Below are positions 33,394 through 42,368 of a stretch of DNA of 64,000 bases, in pieces. Made by a program: the position numbers and the translations under genes. The first letter of the stretch is position 1; every line of letters starts with the position of its first letter. The notes beneath the pieces were generated by a model. The model did not search any database. It was not told where the DNA came from and was given only the letters and a program-made list of their open reading frames with translations. This DNA comes from Phenylobacterium sp. (lineage in GTDB: Bacteria; Pseudomonadota; Alphaproteobacteria; Caulobacterales; Caulobacteraceae): the NCBI RefSeq assembly GCF_030651185.1, contig NZ_JAUSCJ010000029.1, positions 62,001 through 126,000 of the forward strand. Direction: 5' to 3'.

Positions 33394-34796
33394 AGCTCGA
33401 CGCCCTTCGCCGACAGTTCGAGGCCCTTCGCCGGCCCTCCCTCGTCCGACGTCTGGTGATCCTGGCCGCCGGCTGGTCCCTGGCGGTCCTGCTGGTGACG
33501 GCGCTCGTCCTCTCCATGCTGTTCCAGCAGGCGGCGATCCGCCGGTTTGACCAGGGTCTGGCCGAGCTGATCGACAACCTGACGGCCGGAACCACCATCG
33601 ACGAGAAGGCCGAGATCCTCGCCCCGGCCCTGACCGACCTGCGAGCCCTGCGCGCCTATTCCGGCAAGTACTGGCAGATCAGCGAGCCGGTGAACGGGGT
33701 GCTGAAGTCCCGTGTCCGCTCCCGCTCCCTTTGGGACAGCGAGCTGAGGACCCCACCGGACCTGGCCCTGCGCCTGGCCGCCGATCCGGGCAAGCCGATC
33801 TTCTACGACACCCGCGGCCCCCTGAACGAACCCCTGCGGGCCATGGCGACTCGGGCCGAGCTGCCGGGTGGCAAGGCGCCGGTGGTGTTTATGGCCGCCG
33901 AGGACCGCAGTCCCGTCGACCGCGACATCCGCAACTTCGTCACCGCGACGGCCGTCGCCTTCCTGCTGCTGGGGGTCGGCATGGTGGCCGCCGTGGTGAT
34001 CCAGGTGCGCGTGGGCCTGAACCCGCTCTTCGCCCTGCGTCACGAGGTGGCCTATGTCCGGCGCGGCAAGCGCGAGCGGATCCATGGCGCCTATCCCACC
34101 GAACTGATGCCGCTGGCCGACGAACTCAACGCCCTGATGGCCCATAACCAGGAGGTCGTGGAGCGCCAGCGCACCCACGTCGGCAACCTGGCCCACGCGC
34201 TGAAGACCCCGCTCTCCGTCATGCTGGCCGAGTCCCAGGCCCAGCCCGGACCCCTCGCTGAGGTTGTGACACGCCAGTCGGAAGCCATGCGCCAGCAGGT
34301 CGACCACCACCTGCGCCGCGCCCGCGCGGCCGCCCGCACCCAAGGGTCTGGCGAACGAACTTCGGTCGCCGACGTGCTGGACGAATTGTCGCGGACCCTG
34401 GAGCGGATCTTCCAGGACAAGGGCGTCACCATCGATTGGGACGCCGAGGACGACCTCTATTTCCTGGGCGAGCGGCAGGACCTGCTGGAGCTGGCCGGCA
34501 ACGCCATGGAAAATGCCGCCAAGTGGTGCAAGGCCCGCGTCCGCGTCCGCACCGAGATCATTTCCCCCGAGCGGCTAAGGCTTTCCGTCGAGGATGACGG
34601 GCCGGGCCTGTCGCCCGCGCAGCGTGAGGCGGCAATCCAGCGTGGCGCCCGCCTGGACGAAAGCGCGCCCGGCTCGGGCCTTGGCCTCAACATCATCGAC
34701 GAGCTGGCCCGCGCCTATGGCGGCTCTCTCAAGCTTGATGAGGCAAGACTTGGTGGCCTTTCGGTGGTTCTGGAGCTCCCGCGAGCCGAGGCGTGA
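33390..34796 (+). CDS. PhoQ/FeuQ-like sensor histidine kinase
   Basis: 468 residues. Two membrane helices (about 24-46 and 185-208) bracket a periplasmic domain of about 140 residues; a HAMP-like segment follows, then a HisKA with N-L-A-H-A-L-K-T-P-L, the PhoQ-type H-box (H-A-L-K-T rather than H-E-L-R-T), and HATPase_c with N box (E-L-A-G-N-A-M-E-N-A-A-K-W), G1 and G2. It should phosphorylate the regulator encoded immediately before it. The true start is the GTG at 33390 overlapping the regulator stop; the longer frame upstream runs through the regulator gene. Confidence 0.88.
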   Translation: MKLDALRRQFEALRRPSLVRRLVILAAGWSLAVLLVTALVLSMLFQQAAIRRFDQGLAELIDNLTAGTTIDEKAEILAPALTDLRALRAYSGKYWQISEPVNGVLKSRVRSRSLWDSELRTPPDLALRLAADPGKPIFYDTRGPLNEPLRAMATRAELPGGKAPVVFMAAEDRSPVDRDIRNFVTATAVAFLLLGVGMVAAVVIQVRVGLNPLFALRHEVAYVRRGKRERIHGAYPTELMPLADELNALMAHNQEVVERQRTHVGNLAHALKTPLSVMLAESQAQPGPLAEVVTRQSEAMRQQVDHHLRRARAAARTQGSGERTSVADVLDELSRTLERIFQDKGVTIDWDAEDDLYFLGERQDLLELAGNAMENAAKWCKARVRVRTEIISPERLRLSVEDDGPGLSPAQREAAIQRGARLDESAPGSGLGLNIIDELARAYGGSLKLDEARLGGLSVVLELPRAEA

Positions 34797-34880
34797 TTCC
34801 TCAGTCTTTGGAAAACCTTAACTCGGTCGGAACCATGTTCTCCAACGACGCGTGCCCCGTATCGCGCCAGGAGCGTACCA

Positions 34881-36260
34881 ATGTCCGGTCTGTCCGACCG
34901 AAAGATCGAAATCGTCCGCCATCTGGTCGAGTCGGCGCCCGACAAGATCGTGGGCGGCTTGCAGAATGCGCTGGCCGCCGCCTCCGGTGACTCGGTTCTG
35001 GCCGGCGTTCGCCGTCTGGTGGAGAGCGAGGTCGCCGACCGCCGCCTGCGCAACGCGGTCCTTTCCCCCATCGCGCCCCTTTGCGTCGCCGGGGCGGCCG
35101 AACAGGACCACATCCGTTTCCCGCCCCGCGTCCTGGCCCTTATCTGGCGCGGCCTGAAGGACACCTGCCCGACCGAGGTCCTGAAGGCCGAGCGGACGCT
35201 GGTGGACTACCGGGCTGACGAAACCTCCACCGAGCCTTTCGATATTCTGGTGATCGCCGCCGCCGACGGCCTGCGCGAGCGGGAGCAGCGCGACTTCGCC
35301 GCCGCCGCCGACCTGGCCGACGCCAGCCGCGAGGGCGGCGCTGAACTGCTGCTGTCCTGTCTGGCGCTGTCACCCATCATCCGCGACGCCACTCTGCGCC
35401 TGCCGGAGTGGATCAGCCGCACCACCGACGAGCGCGCCGCCGCCGCGCGTCTGGCCTATAAGGACGCCGTCGCCATCTCGGACGACGCCGGACCTCGGTT
35501 CTTCGAGATGCTGGCCGCCCAGCTGGCCGAGCCCTGGACCATCCTGCGGATCGTCTCGGCGGTGATGGACCGCCCGACCGAACACTATCTGGCCGCCTCG
35601 GAGTTCTCGGTCTTCGCCGAGCAGCTCATGGACGAGATCGACAAGAATCTCACCAAGGTGGCTCAGCTCGACCTGGGGGGTGGTCCCCAGGCCGGCCGCG
35701 ACGCTGCCGCCACCGTCGAACTGATCACCCACCAGATCGCCGAGATCGAGAACTCCGTCGAACTCGGCAAGGAAGGCGGCTGGGGCGGCCGCGTCCAGAA
35801 GCAGAAGAAGGCCCTGGCGGGTGTGGTCGAGGGCCGCCTGCGCGAGGCCGACAAGGTCATGGGCCAGGCCCTGCCGTCGCACAGCGTCCGCGTCGCCCGC
35901 ACGATGAAGAGCCTGCCTCGGTTCACGGGTGAGCCGGAGGAGAAGGCCGTCACCCGCGCCGTCACCCTGCTGACCTTCATCGAGTCGATCCGCTCCAGCG
36001 CCAACTACGGCGGCTTCGCCTCCACCCGCACCAAGGTGGTGGAAAAGATCGGCGAGACCATCGACGACTATGTCGAGGAGGCGCTCTCCCTGCTGCGCGA
36101 GGGCGAGGTCGCCGATCCCGAGTTGGCCCGCGTCTTCCTCAACATCGCCGCCGACTGCTCGACCCTGCTGCGCGACCCGCGTTCCGGTGACGTGATCCGC
36201 CGCCGGGCCACCGCCGCCCTCGGCGCGATCAAGCCGGCCGAAGGCAGCGCGGCGGCCTAA
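34881..36260 (+). CDS. Unknown helical protein, 459 aa
   Basis: A soluble, mostly helical protein with no recognised domain. It starts with S-D-R-K-I-E-I-V-R-H-L-V-E-S-A-P-D and includes an alanine-rich middle (R-D-F-A-A-A-A-D-L-A-D-A), a charged region (about 255-300), a basic patch R-V-Q-K-Q-K-K, and R-V-A-R-T-M-K-S-L-P-R-F near residue 340. The helical-pair texture is broadly reminiscent of the DUF2336 paralogues, but the diagnostic motifs are lacking. It lies 84 bp after the PhoQ-like gene on the same strand, with its own ATG; no strong SD was seen. Alphaproteobacteria-restricted conservation is probable but untested. Confidence 0.6.
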   Translation: MSGLSDRKIEIVRHLVESAPDKIVGGLQNALAAASGDSVLAGVRRLVESEVADRRLRNAVLSPIAPLCVAGAAEQDHIRFPPRVLALIWRGLKDTCPTEVLKAERTLVDYRADETSTEPFDILVIAAADGLREREQRDFAAAADLADASREGGAELLLSCLALSPIIRDATLRLPEWISRTTDERAAAARLAYKDAVAISDDAGPRFFEMLAAQLAEPWTILRIVSAVMDRPTEHYLAASEFSVFAEQLMDEIDKNLTKVAQLDLGGGPQAGRDAAATVELITHQIAEIENSVELGKEGGWGGRVQKQKKALAGVVEGRLREADKVMGQALPSHSVRVARTMKSLPRFTGEPEEKAVTRAVTLLTFIESIRSSANYGGFASTRTKVVEKIGETIDDYVEEALSLLREGEVADPELARVFLNIAADCSTLLRDPRSGDVIRRRATAALGAIKPAEGSAAA

Positions 36261-36334
36261 GTTTACGGGTCTAGGTTCCTCCATTCCACCCGCTTTCGCC
36301 ACCTCGGCCAGAGTGGCCCCGCCGGAGAACGCGG

Positions 36335-37360
36335 TCAGCTTTGCGCCTGTACGCGCCAGTCTGACGGCGTAACGCCGCTTGTGGCCTTGAAGGCGCGGTT
36401 GAACGGCCCGAGCGAGGCGAAACCGACCTCGTAGGCGATGCTGGAAACCGGGCTGAGGGCGCGGTCGGGGTCGGCGAGCGCGGTCTTGGCGGCGAGGATG
36501 CGGCGCTCGTTCAGATAGGCGCTGAAGTTGCGGTAGCCGAGTTCGGTGTTGATGAGGCGCCGCAGGCGATGCTCCGGCGCGCCGACCTGTGTGGCGAGAT
36601 CGAACATCGTCAGGGCCTCGGTGCGCCAGATTTCCTCCTCGTCCATCGCCCGGCTAAGGCGTGACAGGAGGGCCTGGTCTATGGCGTTCCCGGGCGGGGG
36701 GGAGACGCGCGGCGCGGACTGGAGGAGGTCGCTGTTGAGATGGAGGAAGACCGCCATGCCCGACAGGCTCAGGATCAGCAGCGCAATCGCGCCGACGGGC
36801 GCGAGTTCCGGCATCGGCCGCCAGAGCATCTGGGCGACCTCGAGCACCACCACCAGCAAGGCGTATCCCGCCGCGCTGGCCAGCACCGGGCCGCGAAGCT
36901 TTCGCCGGCTTTCCACCAGGTCGTCCCGCCAGCCGCGGGCGATGACATGCAGGGCGTGGCCGATCATGCCGATTGCGACGATGGAGTAGATCACCCATAC
37001 GGCTTGCGCGAAGGTTGGCCGGACCAGGAGGCCCGCCAACGCCAGCAGGAGGTTTGCGGCGGCGGGCGCGAACCGGCGCCAGAGCGGCCGCGCCTCGTCG
37101 GAAAACAGGTCGGTGGCGAAGGTCCAGAAAAAGCCGGCCCCCGTGATCGAGAGCAGCCAGATGACCGGGAACGCCGCACCGGCCACCAGCCGCGCGGACG
37201 GCGACTGGCTCAGGACGTGACCGGCGGCGGTGAGGCAGAATAAGACCCCGCTCAGGCGCAACCGCGCCGGGTTTGCCCGCCCAAAGCAAAGCGCCAGGCC
37301 AAGGAAGCCGCCCATGGCGGCGCCGCGCACCAGAAGCTCGATCAACACCAGTTCGCCCAT
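36335..37360 (-). CDS. AraC-family regulator with membrane-embedded N terminus (paralogue 1)
   Basis: 341 residues. The first about 210 residues contain six or seven hydrophobic helices with short loops; the last 100 form an AraC double helix-turn-helix (G-A-P-E-H-R-L-R-R-L-I-N-T-E-L-G-Y-R-N-F-S-A-Y-L-N and S-I-A-Y-E-V-G-F-A-S-L-G-P-F-N-R-A-F). A membrane-anchored regulator with cytoplasmic DNA-binding domain is implied. AAGGGA lies five bases before the ATG at 37360; the frame upstream is not domain-like. It is divergent from the desaturase/DUF2147 fusion, the likely target. A paralogue lies at 52367-53473. Confidence 0.85.
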   Translation of the reverse strand: MGELVLIELLVRGAAMGGFLGLALCFGRANPARLRLSGVLFCLTAAGHVLSQSPSARLVAGAAFPVIWLLSITGAGFFWTFATDLFSDEARPLWRRFAPAAANLLLALAGLLVRPTFAQAVWVIYSIVAIGMIGHALHVIARGWRDDLVESRRKLRGPVLASAAGYALLVVVLEVAQMLWRPMPELAPVGAIALLILSLSGMAVFLHLNSDLLQSAPRVSPPPGNAIDQALLSRLSRAMDEEEIWRTEALTMFDLATQVGAPEHRLRRLINTELGYRNFSAYLNERRILAAKTALADPDRALSPVSSIAYEVGFASLGPFNRAFKATSGVTPSDWRVQAQS

Positions 37361-37407
37361 GGTTCCCTTAAAGGTCCGCCAAGTGCGTCCGTCGACGCCG
37401 AGGGCTC

Positions 37408-37460
37408 GCCGATTTGTCCGAAGCTTCGCCTGAAATGAAATCTCTAGCCGATTTTCGTCC
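37408..37460. promoter_or_regulatory. Direct repeats in the AraC/desaturase divergent region
   Basis: GCCGATTTgTCC (37408-37419) and GCCGATTTtcgTCC (37447-37460) are direct repeats, with the palindrome CGAAGCTTCG between them at about 37420-37429. AraC proteins often bind direct repeats, so this may be the operator for the adjacent regulator. Confidence 0.35.
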
Positions 37461-37519
37461 ACGGCGAGCGGCGGCGCGGCGGCGAGTTCAGGGACGGGTC
37501 CTCAAAGGAGGCCTATCCC

Positions 37520-38701
37520 ATGTCCCATATCGAAGAACTGGCCAGCGAATGGCTGCGCCTACTGAACGGTGACCTGATCCGCTACGCTGTCTTCGCGATC
37601 GCGACCTGGTTTTCGCTCTGGATCGTCCTCGCGCGGCCGCTGGCCGGGCGAAAGCTCAGGGCCGAACGGCCGCCTGTGCGGCGTATGATCGTCGAATTTC
37701 TCATCTCCCTCCGATCCGTGGCGATCTTCTCCACGGTTGGCCTCTCGCTGGCCGTGCTGGATCGGGTCGGCCTGGTCTGGGGTCCGGCGGTGGCGGAACG
37801 CCTGGGACCGGTGTGGTTCTGGGCGTCGCTCGGGTTGATGATCGTGGCGCACGACGCCTGGTTCTACTGGGCGCACCGGCTGATGCACCAGCCGGCCCTG
37901 TTCCGCACCTTCCATCGCCGGCATCACCGATCGAACAACCCGTCACCGTTCACGGCCTACAGTTTCGATCTGGCTGAAGCCGCTGTGCAGGCCGCCTTCG
38001 TCCCGCTGTGGATGCTGGCCACGCCGACGCCTTGGGGCGTGATCGGTCTGTTCATGATCCACCAGATCTTCCGCAACACCATCGGCCATTGCGGCTACGA
38101 GCTGTTTCCGGCGCGCCGGGACGGACGGCCGTTGATGCCGTTCCTGACCACCGTCACCCACCATGACCTGCACCATGCGCAGGCGGGCTGGAACTACGGC
38201 CTGTACTTCACCTGGTGGGATCGGTGGATGGGCACCGAGCATCCCGAGTATCTGGCGCGGTTCGCCAGGGCGGCCGGTCGCGCACCGTCAATGAAGCCCG
38301 CTTTGGCGGCGATCCTCGGATTGTCACTGCTGATCACCGCGCCTTCACCGTCCCAGGCCCAGACGATGACGGCGTTCACGCGGGATTGGGCGGCCGAAGG
38401 GCTCGGCGGGGTCGTCAGGCTTGGTCCCTGCGCGGAAGACGGGTCGAAGCTGTGCGGGCGGCTGCTCTGGGTTTGGGATGAGAGCCGCGTGAAGCAGGGG
38501 ATGGTCGGCGCCGAGATCCTCGAGGGCTTCGTCTGGCGCGGCGGCGCCTGGCGGGACGGGACGATGCTGAACCCTGTGGACGGCAAGACCTATAGGGGCT
38601 CGATCCGGGTCGGCGGTGGATCGGCGCGCGTCTCGGGATGCGTCGCGCGATGGTGCGGCAAGCAGGTCTGGCGGCCGCTGGCGTCCACCCCCAGCCCCTA
38701 G
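37520..38701 (+). CDS. Fusion: sterol desaturase-family hydroxylase + DUF2147
   Basis: 393 residues, preceded by AAAGGAGG. Residues about 1-240 are a membrane fatty-acid hydroxylase/sterol desaturase: several helices and a full set of di-iron His motifs (H-R-L-M-H, H-R-R-H-H, T-H-H-D-L-H-H). Residues from about 285 to the end match DUF2147 (L-C-G-R-L-L-W-V-W-D, N-P-V-D-G-K-T-Y-R-G, S-G-C-V-A-R-W-C-G-K-Q-V-W). Between them at 258-281 lies a complete signal peptide beginning with Met (ATG 38291) and ending P-S-Q-A-Q. Either one polypeptide in which that segment is a membrane helix, or two proteins fused by loss of a stop. Likely lipid or carotenoid modification at the membrane; substrate unknown. 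Confidence 0.75.
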   Translation: MSHIEELASEWLRLLNGDLIRYAVFAIATWFSLWIVLARPLAGRKLRAERPPVRRMIVEFLISLRSVAIFSTVGLSLAVLDRVGLVWGPAVAERLGPVWFWASLGLMIVAHDAWFYWAHRLMHQPALFRTFHRRHHRSNNPSPFTAYSFDLAEAAVQAAFVPLWMLATPTPWGVIGLFMIHQIFRNTIGHCGYELFPARRDGRPLMPFLTTVTHHDLHHAQAGWNYGLYFTWWDRWMGTEHPEYLARFARAAGRAPSMKPALAAILGLSLLITAPSPSQAQTMTAFTRDWAAEGLGGVVRLGPCAEDGSKLCGRLLWVWDESRVKQGMVGAEILEGFVWRGGAWRDGTMLNPVDGKTYRGSIRVGGGSARVSGCVARWCGKQVWRPLASTPSP

Positions 38702-38836
38702 GCAAAGGCGTCTGTGGGTGGGTGGCGAGGTTGACCGGCATAGGGTCCGCCTCCCACCCTCGCCAGGCCTGAGATACGTCTGCTTTCCGCCATGCGGACC
38801 CTCGCGCTCCCTCGCGGTTTCCGCTAAACGCCCCTC
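38702..38836. other. Gap upstream of ccmI
   Basis: 135 bp separating the desaturase fusion from ccmI. No SD is apparent before the ccmI ATG, and no palindrome or terminator stands out. The ccm promoter is presumably here but cannot be defined. Confidence 0.35.
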
Positions 38837-39913
38837 ATGATCGCCTTTTGGGTGGCCGCTGGTCTCATCTCCGCCGCTGCGGCCGGCCTCGTCCTGAACG
38901 CCGCCGCGCAAGCCGCGCTGAACGCCGGGTCCCAGGATCCGACGCTGGCCCTCTATCGCCGTCAGCTCACCGAGATCGACGACCTCGCTGAGCGTGGCCT
39001 GATCGCCCCGGGCGAGCGCAAGGGCGCCCATGCCGAGGCCGCCCGTCGCCTGCTCCATGCCGCCGACGCGCAGGCCCGCCCGTGGACCGCCGACGCCGCT
39101 CTTCGCAAGCCGGTGCTGGCCGTGGCCGGCCTGGTCCCGCTCATCGCGCTTGGCCTCTACTTCTGGGTCGGCTCGCCCGCCTATCCCGACCAGACCTTCA
39201 AATCGCGGTTGGCCGCCTGGCGCGCCACCGACCCCGCGACCCTGTCGGCGCCTGAAATGGCCGCCGTCCTCCAGGCCATGACGGTGGAGCGGCCCAGGGA
39301 CCCCGAGGGCTTCCACTACCTGGCCATGGCCCATGCCGCCTCCGACAACCCGTCGGGCGCGGCCCGCGCCCTGCGTCGCGCCATCGAACTGGCCCCCAAA
39401 CGTCCCGACCTCTGGGAGCTGCTGGGCGAAGCCCAGGTGGCCCAGGGGGGCGGCGAGGTCACGCCCCAGGCCCGGCGCGCCTTCGAGCAGGCCTTGAAGC
39501 TCGATCCCAAGGCCGTCACCTCGCGCTTCCACCTGGCGCGCGCGCGCATCGCCGCCGGCGACAAGGCGGGCGGGCTCGCGGCCTGGCGCGCCCTGCAGGC
39601 CGACCTGCCCATGACCGATCCCCGCCGTGGCGCGCTCGCCTCGGCCATTTCCCAGGCCGAGGCCGGCCCGGCTTCCGCGCCCCCCGCGCCGCAGATGGAC
39701 GCCATCCGCGGCATGGTCGCAGGCCTCGCGGCCAAGCTTGAGTCCGATCCCTCCGACGGCGAAGGCTGGGTGCGGCTGGTGAAGTCCTACGCCGTGCTCG
39801 GCGACACCGAAAAGCGCGACACGGCCCTGGCCACCGCCCGCAAGCGGTTCGCCGCCGACCCCGAACTGCTCCAGGCCCTCGACGCGGCCGCCAAGACGGA
39901 ACCCATGCGATGA
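38837..39913 (+). CDS. ccmI: Cytochrome c biogenesis protein CcmI (CycH)
   Basis: 358 residues: one N-terminal membrane helix (A-F-W-V-A-A-G-L-I-S-A-A-A-A-G-L), a second helix near 96-114 ending in the W-V-G-S-P motif, then a periplasmic TPR domain with classic units (H-Y-L-A-M-A-H-A-A-S-D, W-E-L-L-G-E-A, and S-R-F-H-L-A-R-A-R-I-A-A-G-D-K-A). CcmI binds the C terminus of apocytochrome c and hands it to CcmFH for haem ligation. L-A-L-Y-R-R-Q-L-T-E-I-D-D-L and E-R-G-L-I near residues 37-57 are family-typical. Stop overlaps the ccmE ATG (ATGA), tightly coupling the genes. First gene of ccmI-E-F-H. Confidence 0.9.
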   Translation: MIAFWVAAGLISAAAAGLVLNAAAQAALNAGSQDPTLALYRRQLTEIDDLAERGLIAPGERKGAHAEAARRLLHAADAQARPWTADAALRKPVLAVAGLVPLIALGLYFWVGSPAYPDQTFKSRLAAWRATDPATLSAPEMAAVLQAMTVERPRDPEGFHYLAMAHAASDNPSGAARALRRAIELAPKRPDLWELLGEAQVAQGGGEVTPQARRAFEQALKLDPKAVTSRFHLARARIAAGDKAGGLAAWRALQADLPMTDPRRGALASAISQAEAGPASAPPAPQMDAIRGMVAGLAAKLESDPSDGEGWVRLVKSYAVLGDTEKRDTALATARKRFAADPELLQALDAAAKTEPMR

Positions 39914-40410
39914 GCGGTTGGCTGCCCAAGTCCCCCAAGGCGCGCCGCCGCCTGACCCTGCTGGCGGCCATCGCCCCGGTGTTGGCCCTGGCCGTTGGCC
40001 TGACGCTCTGGGGCCTCTCGGACTCCATCTCCTTCTTCTACACCCCCAGCCAGGCCGACGCCGCCAAGCCGGCGGTTGGCCGCACCGTCCAACTGGGCGG
40101 TCTGGTGGAGGAGGGCAGCGTGGTGAAGCATCCCGACGGCCGCGTGGAATTCACCGTCCGCGACCAGGTCGCCGCCGACCGCATCGTCTTCCAGGGCGAC
40201 CTGCCCGACCTGTTCCGCGAGGGGCAGGGGATCGTCGCCACCGGCGCCTACCGCCAGGACGGGGTCTTCCAGGCCAAGCAGGTCCTGGCCAAGCACGACG
40301 AGCGCTACATGCCGCGTGAGGTCTCCAAGGCCCTGAAGGAACAGGGCGAATGGCGCGGCGACGGCGCGGCCCCAACCTACGGCTCTCCCAAGAAGTCCCC
40401 CGTCACATGA
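39910..40410 (+). CDS. ccmE: Cytochrome c haem chaperone CcmE
   Basis: 166 residues with one N-terminal membrane anchor (about 15-36) and a periplasmic OB-fold. CcmE carries haem covalently to the CcmFH ligase. The haem-binding histidine is His129 in the diagnostic L-A-K-H-D-E-R-Y-M-P motif, with the conserved Tyr four residues on. An E-F-T-V-R-D core and G-A-Y-R-Q-D-G-V-F-Q-A-K-Q strand also fit. The C-terminal tail is long and flexible. Its stop overlaps the ccmF start (ATGA at 40407). Confidence 0.95.
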   Translation: MSGWLPKSPKARRRLTLLAAIAPVLALAVGLTLWGLSDSISFFYTPSQADAAKPAVGRTVQLGGLVEEGSVVKHPDGRVEFTVRDQVAADRIVFQGDLPDLFREGQGIVATGAYRQDGVFQAKQVLAKHDERYMPREVSKALKEQGEWRGDGAAPTYGSPKKSPVT

Positions 40411-42368
40411 TCGCCGAGACCGGCGCCTTCGCCCTGATCCTCGCCCTGGTGCTGTCCCTGACCCAGGTGGTGCTGTCCGTGCTCGGCCGCTGGCGGCGCG
40501 CCAGCGTGCTGGCCGGCGCCGGCGCCGGCGCGGGTCTCGCGGCCTTCGCCTGCGTCGCCGTGGCCTTCGCCGCCCTGATGCACGCCTTCGTCACCTCCGA
40601 CTTCTCGCTGGCCAATGTCGCGGCCAACTCCCACACCGAGAAGCCGATGCTCTACAAGGTGGCCGGGACCTGGGGCAGCCACGAGGGCTCCATGCTGCTC
40701 TGGTGCCTGGCCCTGACCGGCTTCGGCGCCGCCGTCGCCGGCTTCAAGCGTGGCCTGCCGGCGGGCCTGAAGGCCGTCACCGTGGCCACCCAGGGCGCGC
40801 TGGGCACGGTCTTTCTCGCCTACACCGTCTTCGCATCGAACCCCTTCCAGCGGCTGGTCCAGATTCCCATCGAAGGCCGTTCGCTGAACCCCCTGCTGCA
40901 GGACCCGGCGCTCGCCTTCCATCCGCCCTTCCTCTATGCGGGCTATGTCGGCATGTCGGTGGTGTTCTCGCTGGCCGTCGCCGCCCTGGTGGAGGGCCGC
41001 GCCGACGCCGCCTGGGCCCGCTGGGTCCGGCCCTGGACCCTGATGGCCTGGAGCCTGCTCACCGTCGGCATCACGCTGGGCGCCTTCTGGGCCTATTACG
41101 AACTGGGCTGGGGCGGTTGGTGGTTCTGGGATCCGGTGGAGAACGCCAGCTTCATGCCCTGGCTGATCGCCACGGCCCTGCTGCACTCGGCCATCGTCAC
41201 CGAGAAGCGCGGCGCCCTGGCCGGCTGGACGGTGTTCCTGGCGCTCGGCGCCTTCACCTTCTCCATGCTGGGCGCCTTCCTGGTGCGCTCGGGCGTGCTC
41301 ACCAGCGTCCACGCCTTCGCCGTCGATCCGACGCGGGGCGTCCTGCTGCTGATGATCCTGGGAGTCACCGCCGGCGCCGGCTTCGCCCTCTTCGCCTGGC
41401 GCGCCCCGGCGCTCAGCCCCGGCGGTGTCTTCGCCCCGGTCAGCCGCGAGAGCGCCCTGGTGCTCAACAACATCCTGCTGGCGGCGGCCACCGTCACCGT
41501 GCTCCTGGGCACCCTCTATCCCCTGATCCGCGAGGCCGCGACGGGGGAGGCGATCTCCGTGGGCCCGCCCTTCTTCAACCTGACCTTCACCCCGCTGATG
41601 GCCGCCCTGCTGATCCTGCTGCCGGCCGGGCCGCTGCTGGCCTGGAAACGCGGCGACGCGCTCGGCGTGGCCCAGCGGCTCTGGGTCGCGGCCCTGATCG
41701 CGGTCGGCGCAGGCCTGCTGGCCTTCGCCGCTGTCAGCCCGCGCAAGGCGCTCGCCAGCGCCGGTCTGGCCATGGGGGTCTGGCTGATCGTCGGCGCCCT
41801 GGTGGAGCTGGCCGAGCGGACGCGGGCCTTCCGCGGCTCCGGGGCCGAAACGTGGCGTCGTCTCACCGGCCTGCCGCGCGGCGCCTGGGGTATGACCTTC
41901 GCCCACCTGGGCCTGGGCGTGTTCGTTCTGGGCGCCTGTTTCGAAACCAGCTGGAAGTCGGAGGCCGCCGAGACCCTCTCCCTTGGCCAAACCCTTAATG
42001 TCGGCGCCTATGAGCTGACCCTGGAGCGCATCGAGGGGGGCGATGGCCCCAACTACGACGCCGAGCGCGCCACCATCATCGCCCGCAAGGACGGCGCCCT
42101 GGTCTGCACGCCCAAGCCGGAGCGCCGCTTCTACCCCACCGGCGGCCAGACCACCTCGGAGGTCGCCATCTGCACAAAGGGCTTCAACCATCTGTACGTC
42201 GTGCTGGGCGAGCGCCGCCCCGGCGACGTCTGGCTGGTGCGCGCCTATTGGAACCCCTGGGCTCTGCTGATCTTCCTGGGTCCCGCCATCATGGCGCTGG
42301 GCGGCCTGATCTCGCTCTCCGACCGTCGCCTGCGGCTGGCCGTCGGACGCCGGGCTCTGCCCGCATGA
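40407..42368 (+). CDS. ccmF: Haem lyase subunit CcmF
   Basis: 653 residues, a typical CcmF length, with about 14 membrane helices. The tryptophan-rich haem-handling motif (G-G-W-W-F-W-D-P-V-E-N-A-S-F-M-P-W-L) is intact, and the H-P-P-F-L-Y-A-G-Y and E-K-x-x-L-A-G-W segments match. CcmF reduces and ligates haem to apocytochrome in the inner membrane. ATG 40407 overlaps the ccmE stop; earlier in-frame codons lie within ccmE. Its own stop overlaps ccmH (ATGA at 42365). The operon therefore translates as one unit. Confidence 0.95.
   Translation: MIAETGAFALILALVLSLTQVVLSVLGRWRRASVLAGAGAGAGLAAFACVAVAFAALMHAFVTSDFSLANVAANSHTEKPMLYKVAGTWGSHEGSMLLWCLALTGFGAAVAGFKRGLPAGLKAVTVATQGALGTVFLAYTVFASNPFQRLVQIPIEGRSLNPLLQDPALAFHPPFLYAGYVGMSVVFSLAVAALVEGRADAAWARWVRPWTLMAWSLLTVGITLGAFWAYYELGWGGWWFWDPVENASFMPWLIATALLHSAIVTEKRGALAGWTVFLALGAFTFSMLGAFLVRSGVLTSVHAFAVDPTRGVLLLMILGVTAGAGFALFAWRAPALSPGGVFAPVSRESALVLNNILLAAATVTVLLGTLYPLIREAATGEAISVGPPFFNLTFTPLMAALLILLPAGPLLAWKRGDALGVAQRLWVAALIAVGAGLLAFAAVSPRKALASAGLAMGVWLIVGALVELAERTRAFRGSGAETWRRLTGLPRGAWGMTFAHLGLGVFVLGACFETSWKSEAAETLSLGQTLNVGAYELTLERIEGGDGPNYDAERATIIARKDGALVCTPKPERRFYPTGGQTTSEVAICTKGFNHLYVVLGERRPGDVWLVRAYWNPWALLIFLGPAIMALGGLISLSDRRLRLAVGRRALPA

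Noticed and set aside
40377-42191. 604-codon minus-strand ORF opposite ccmF
   Set aside because: Antisense shadow; glutamine/glycine/histidine-rich as expected of such frames.
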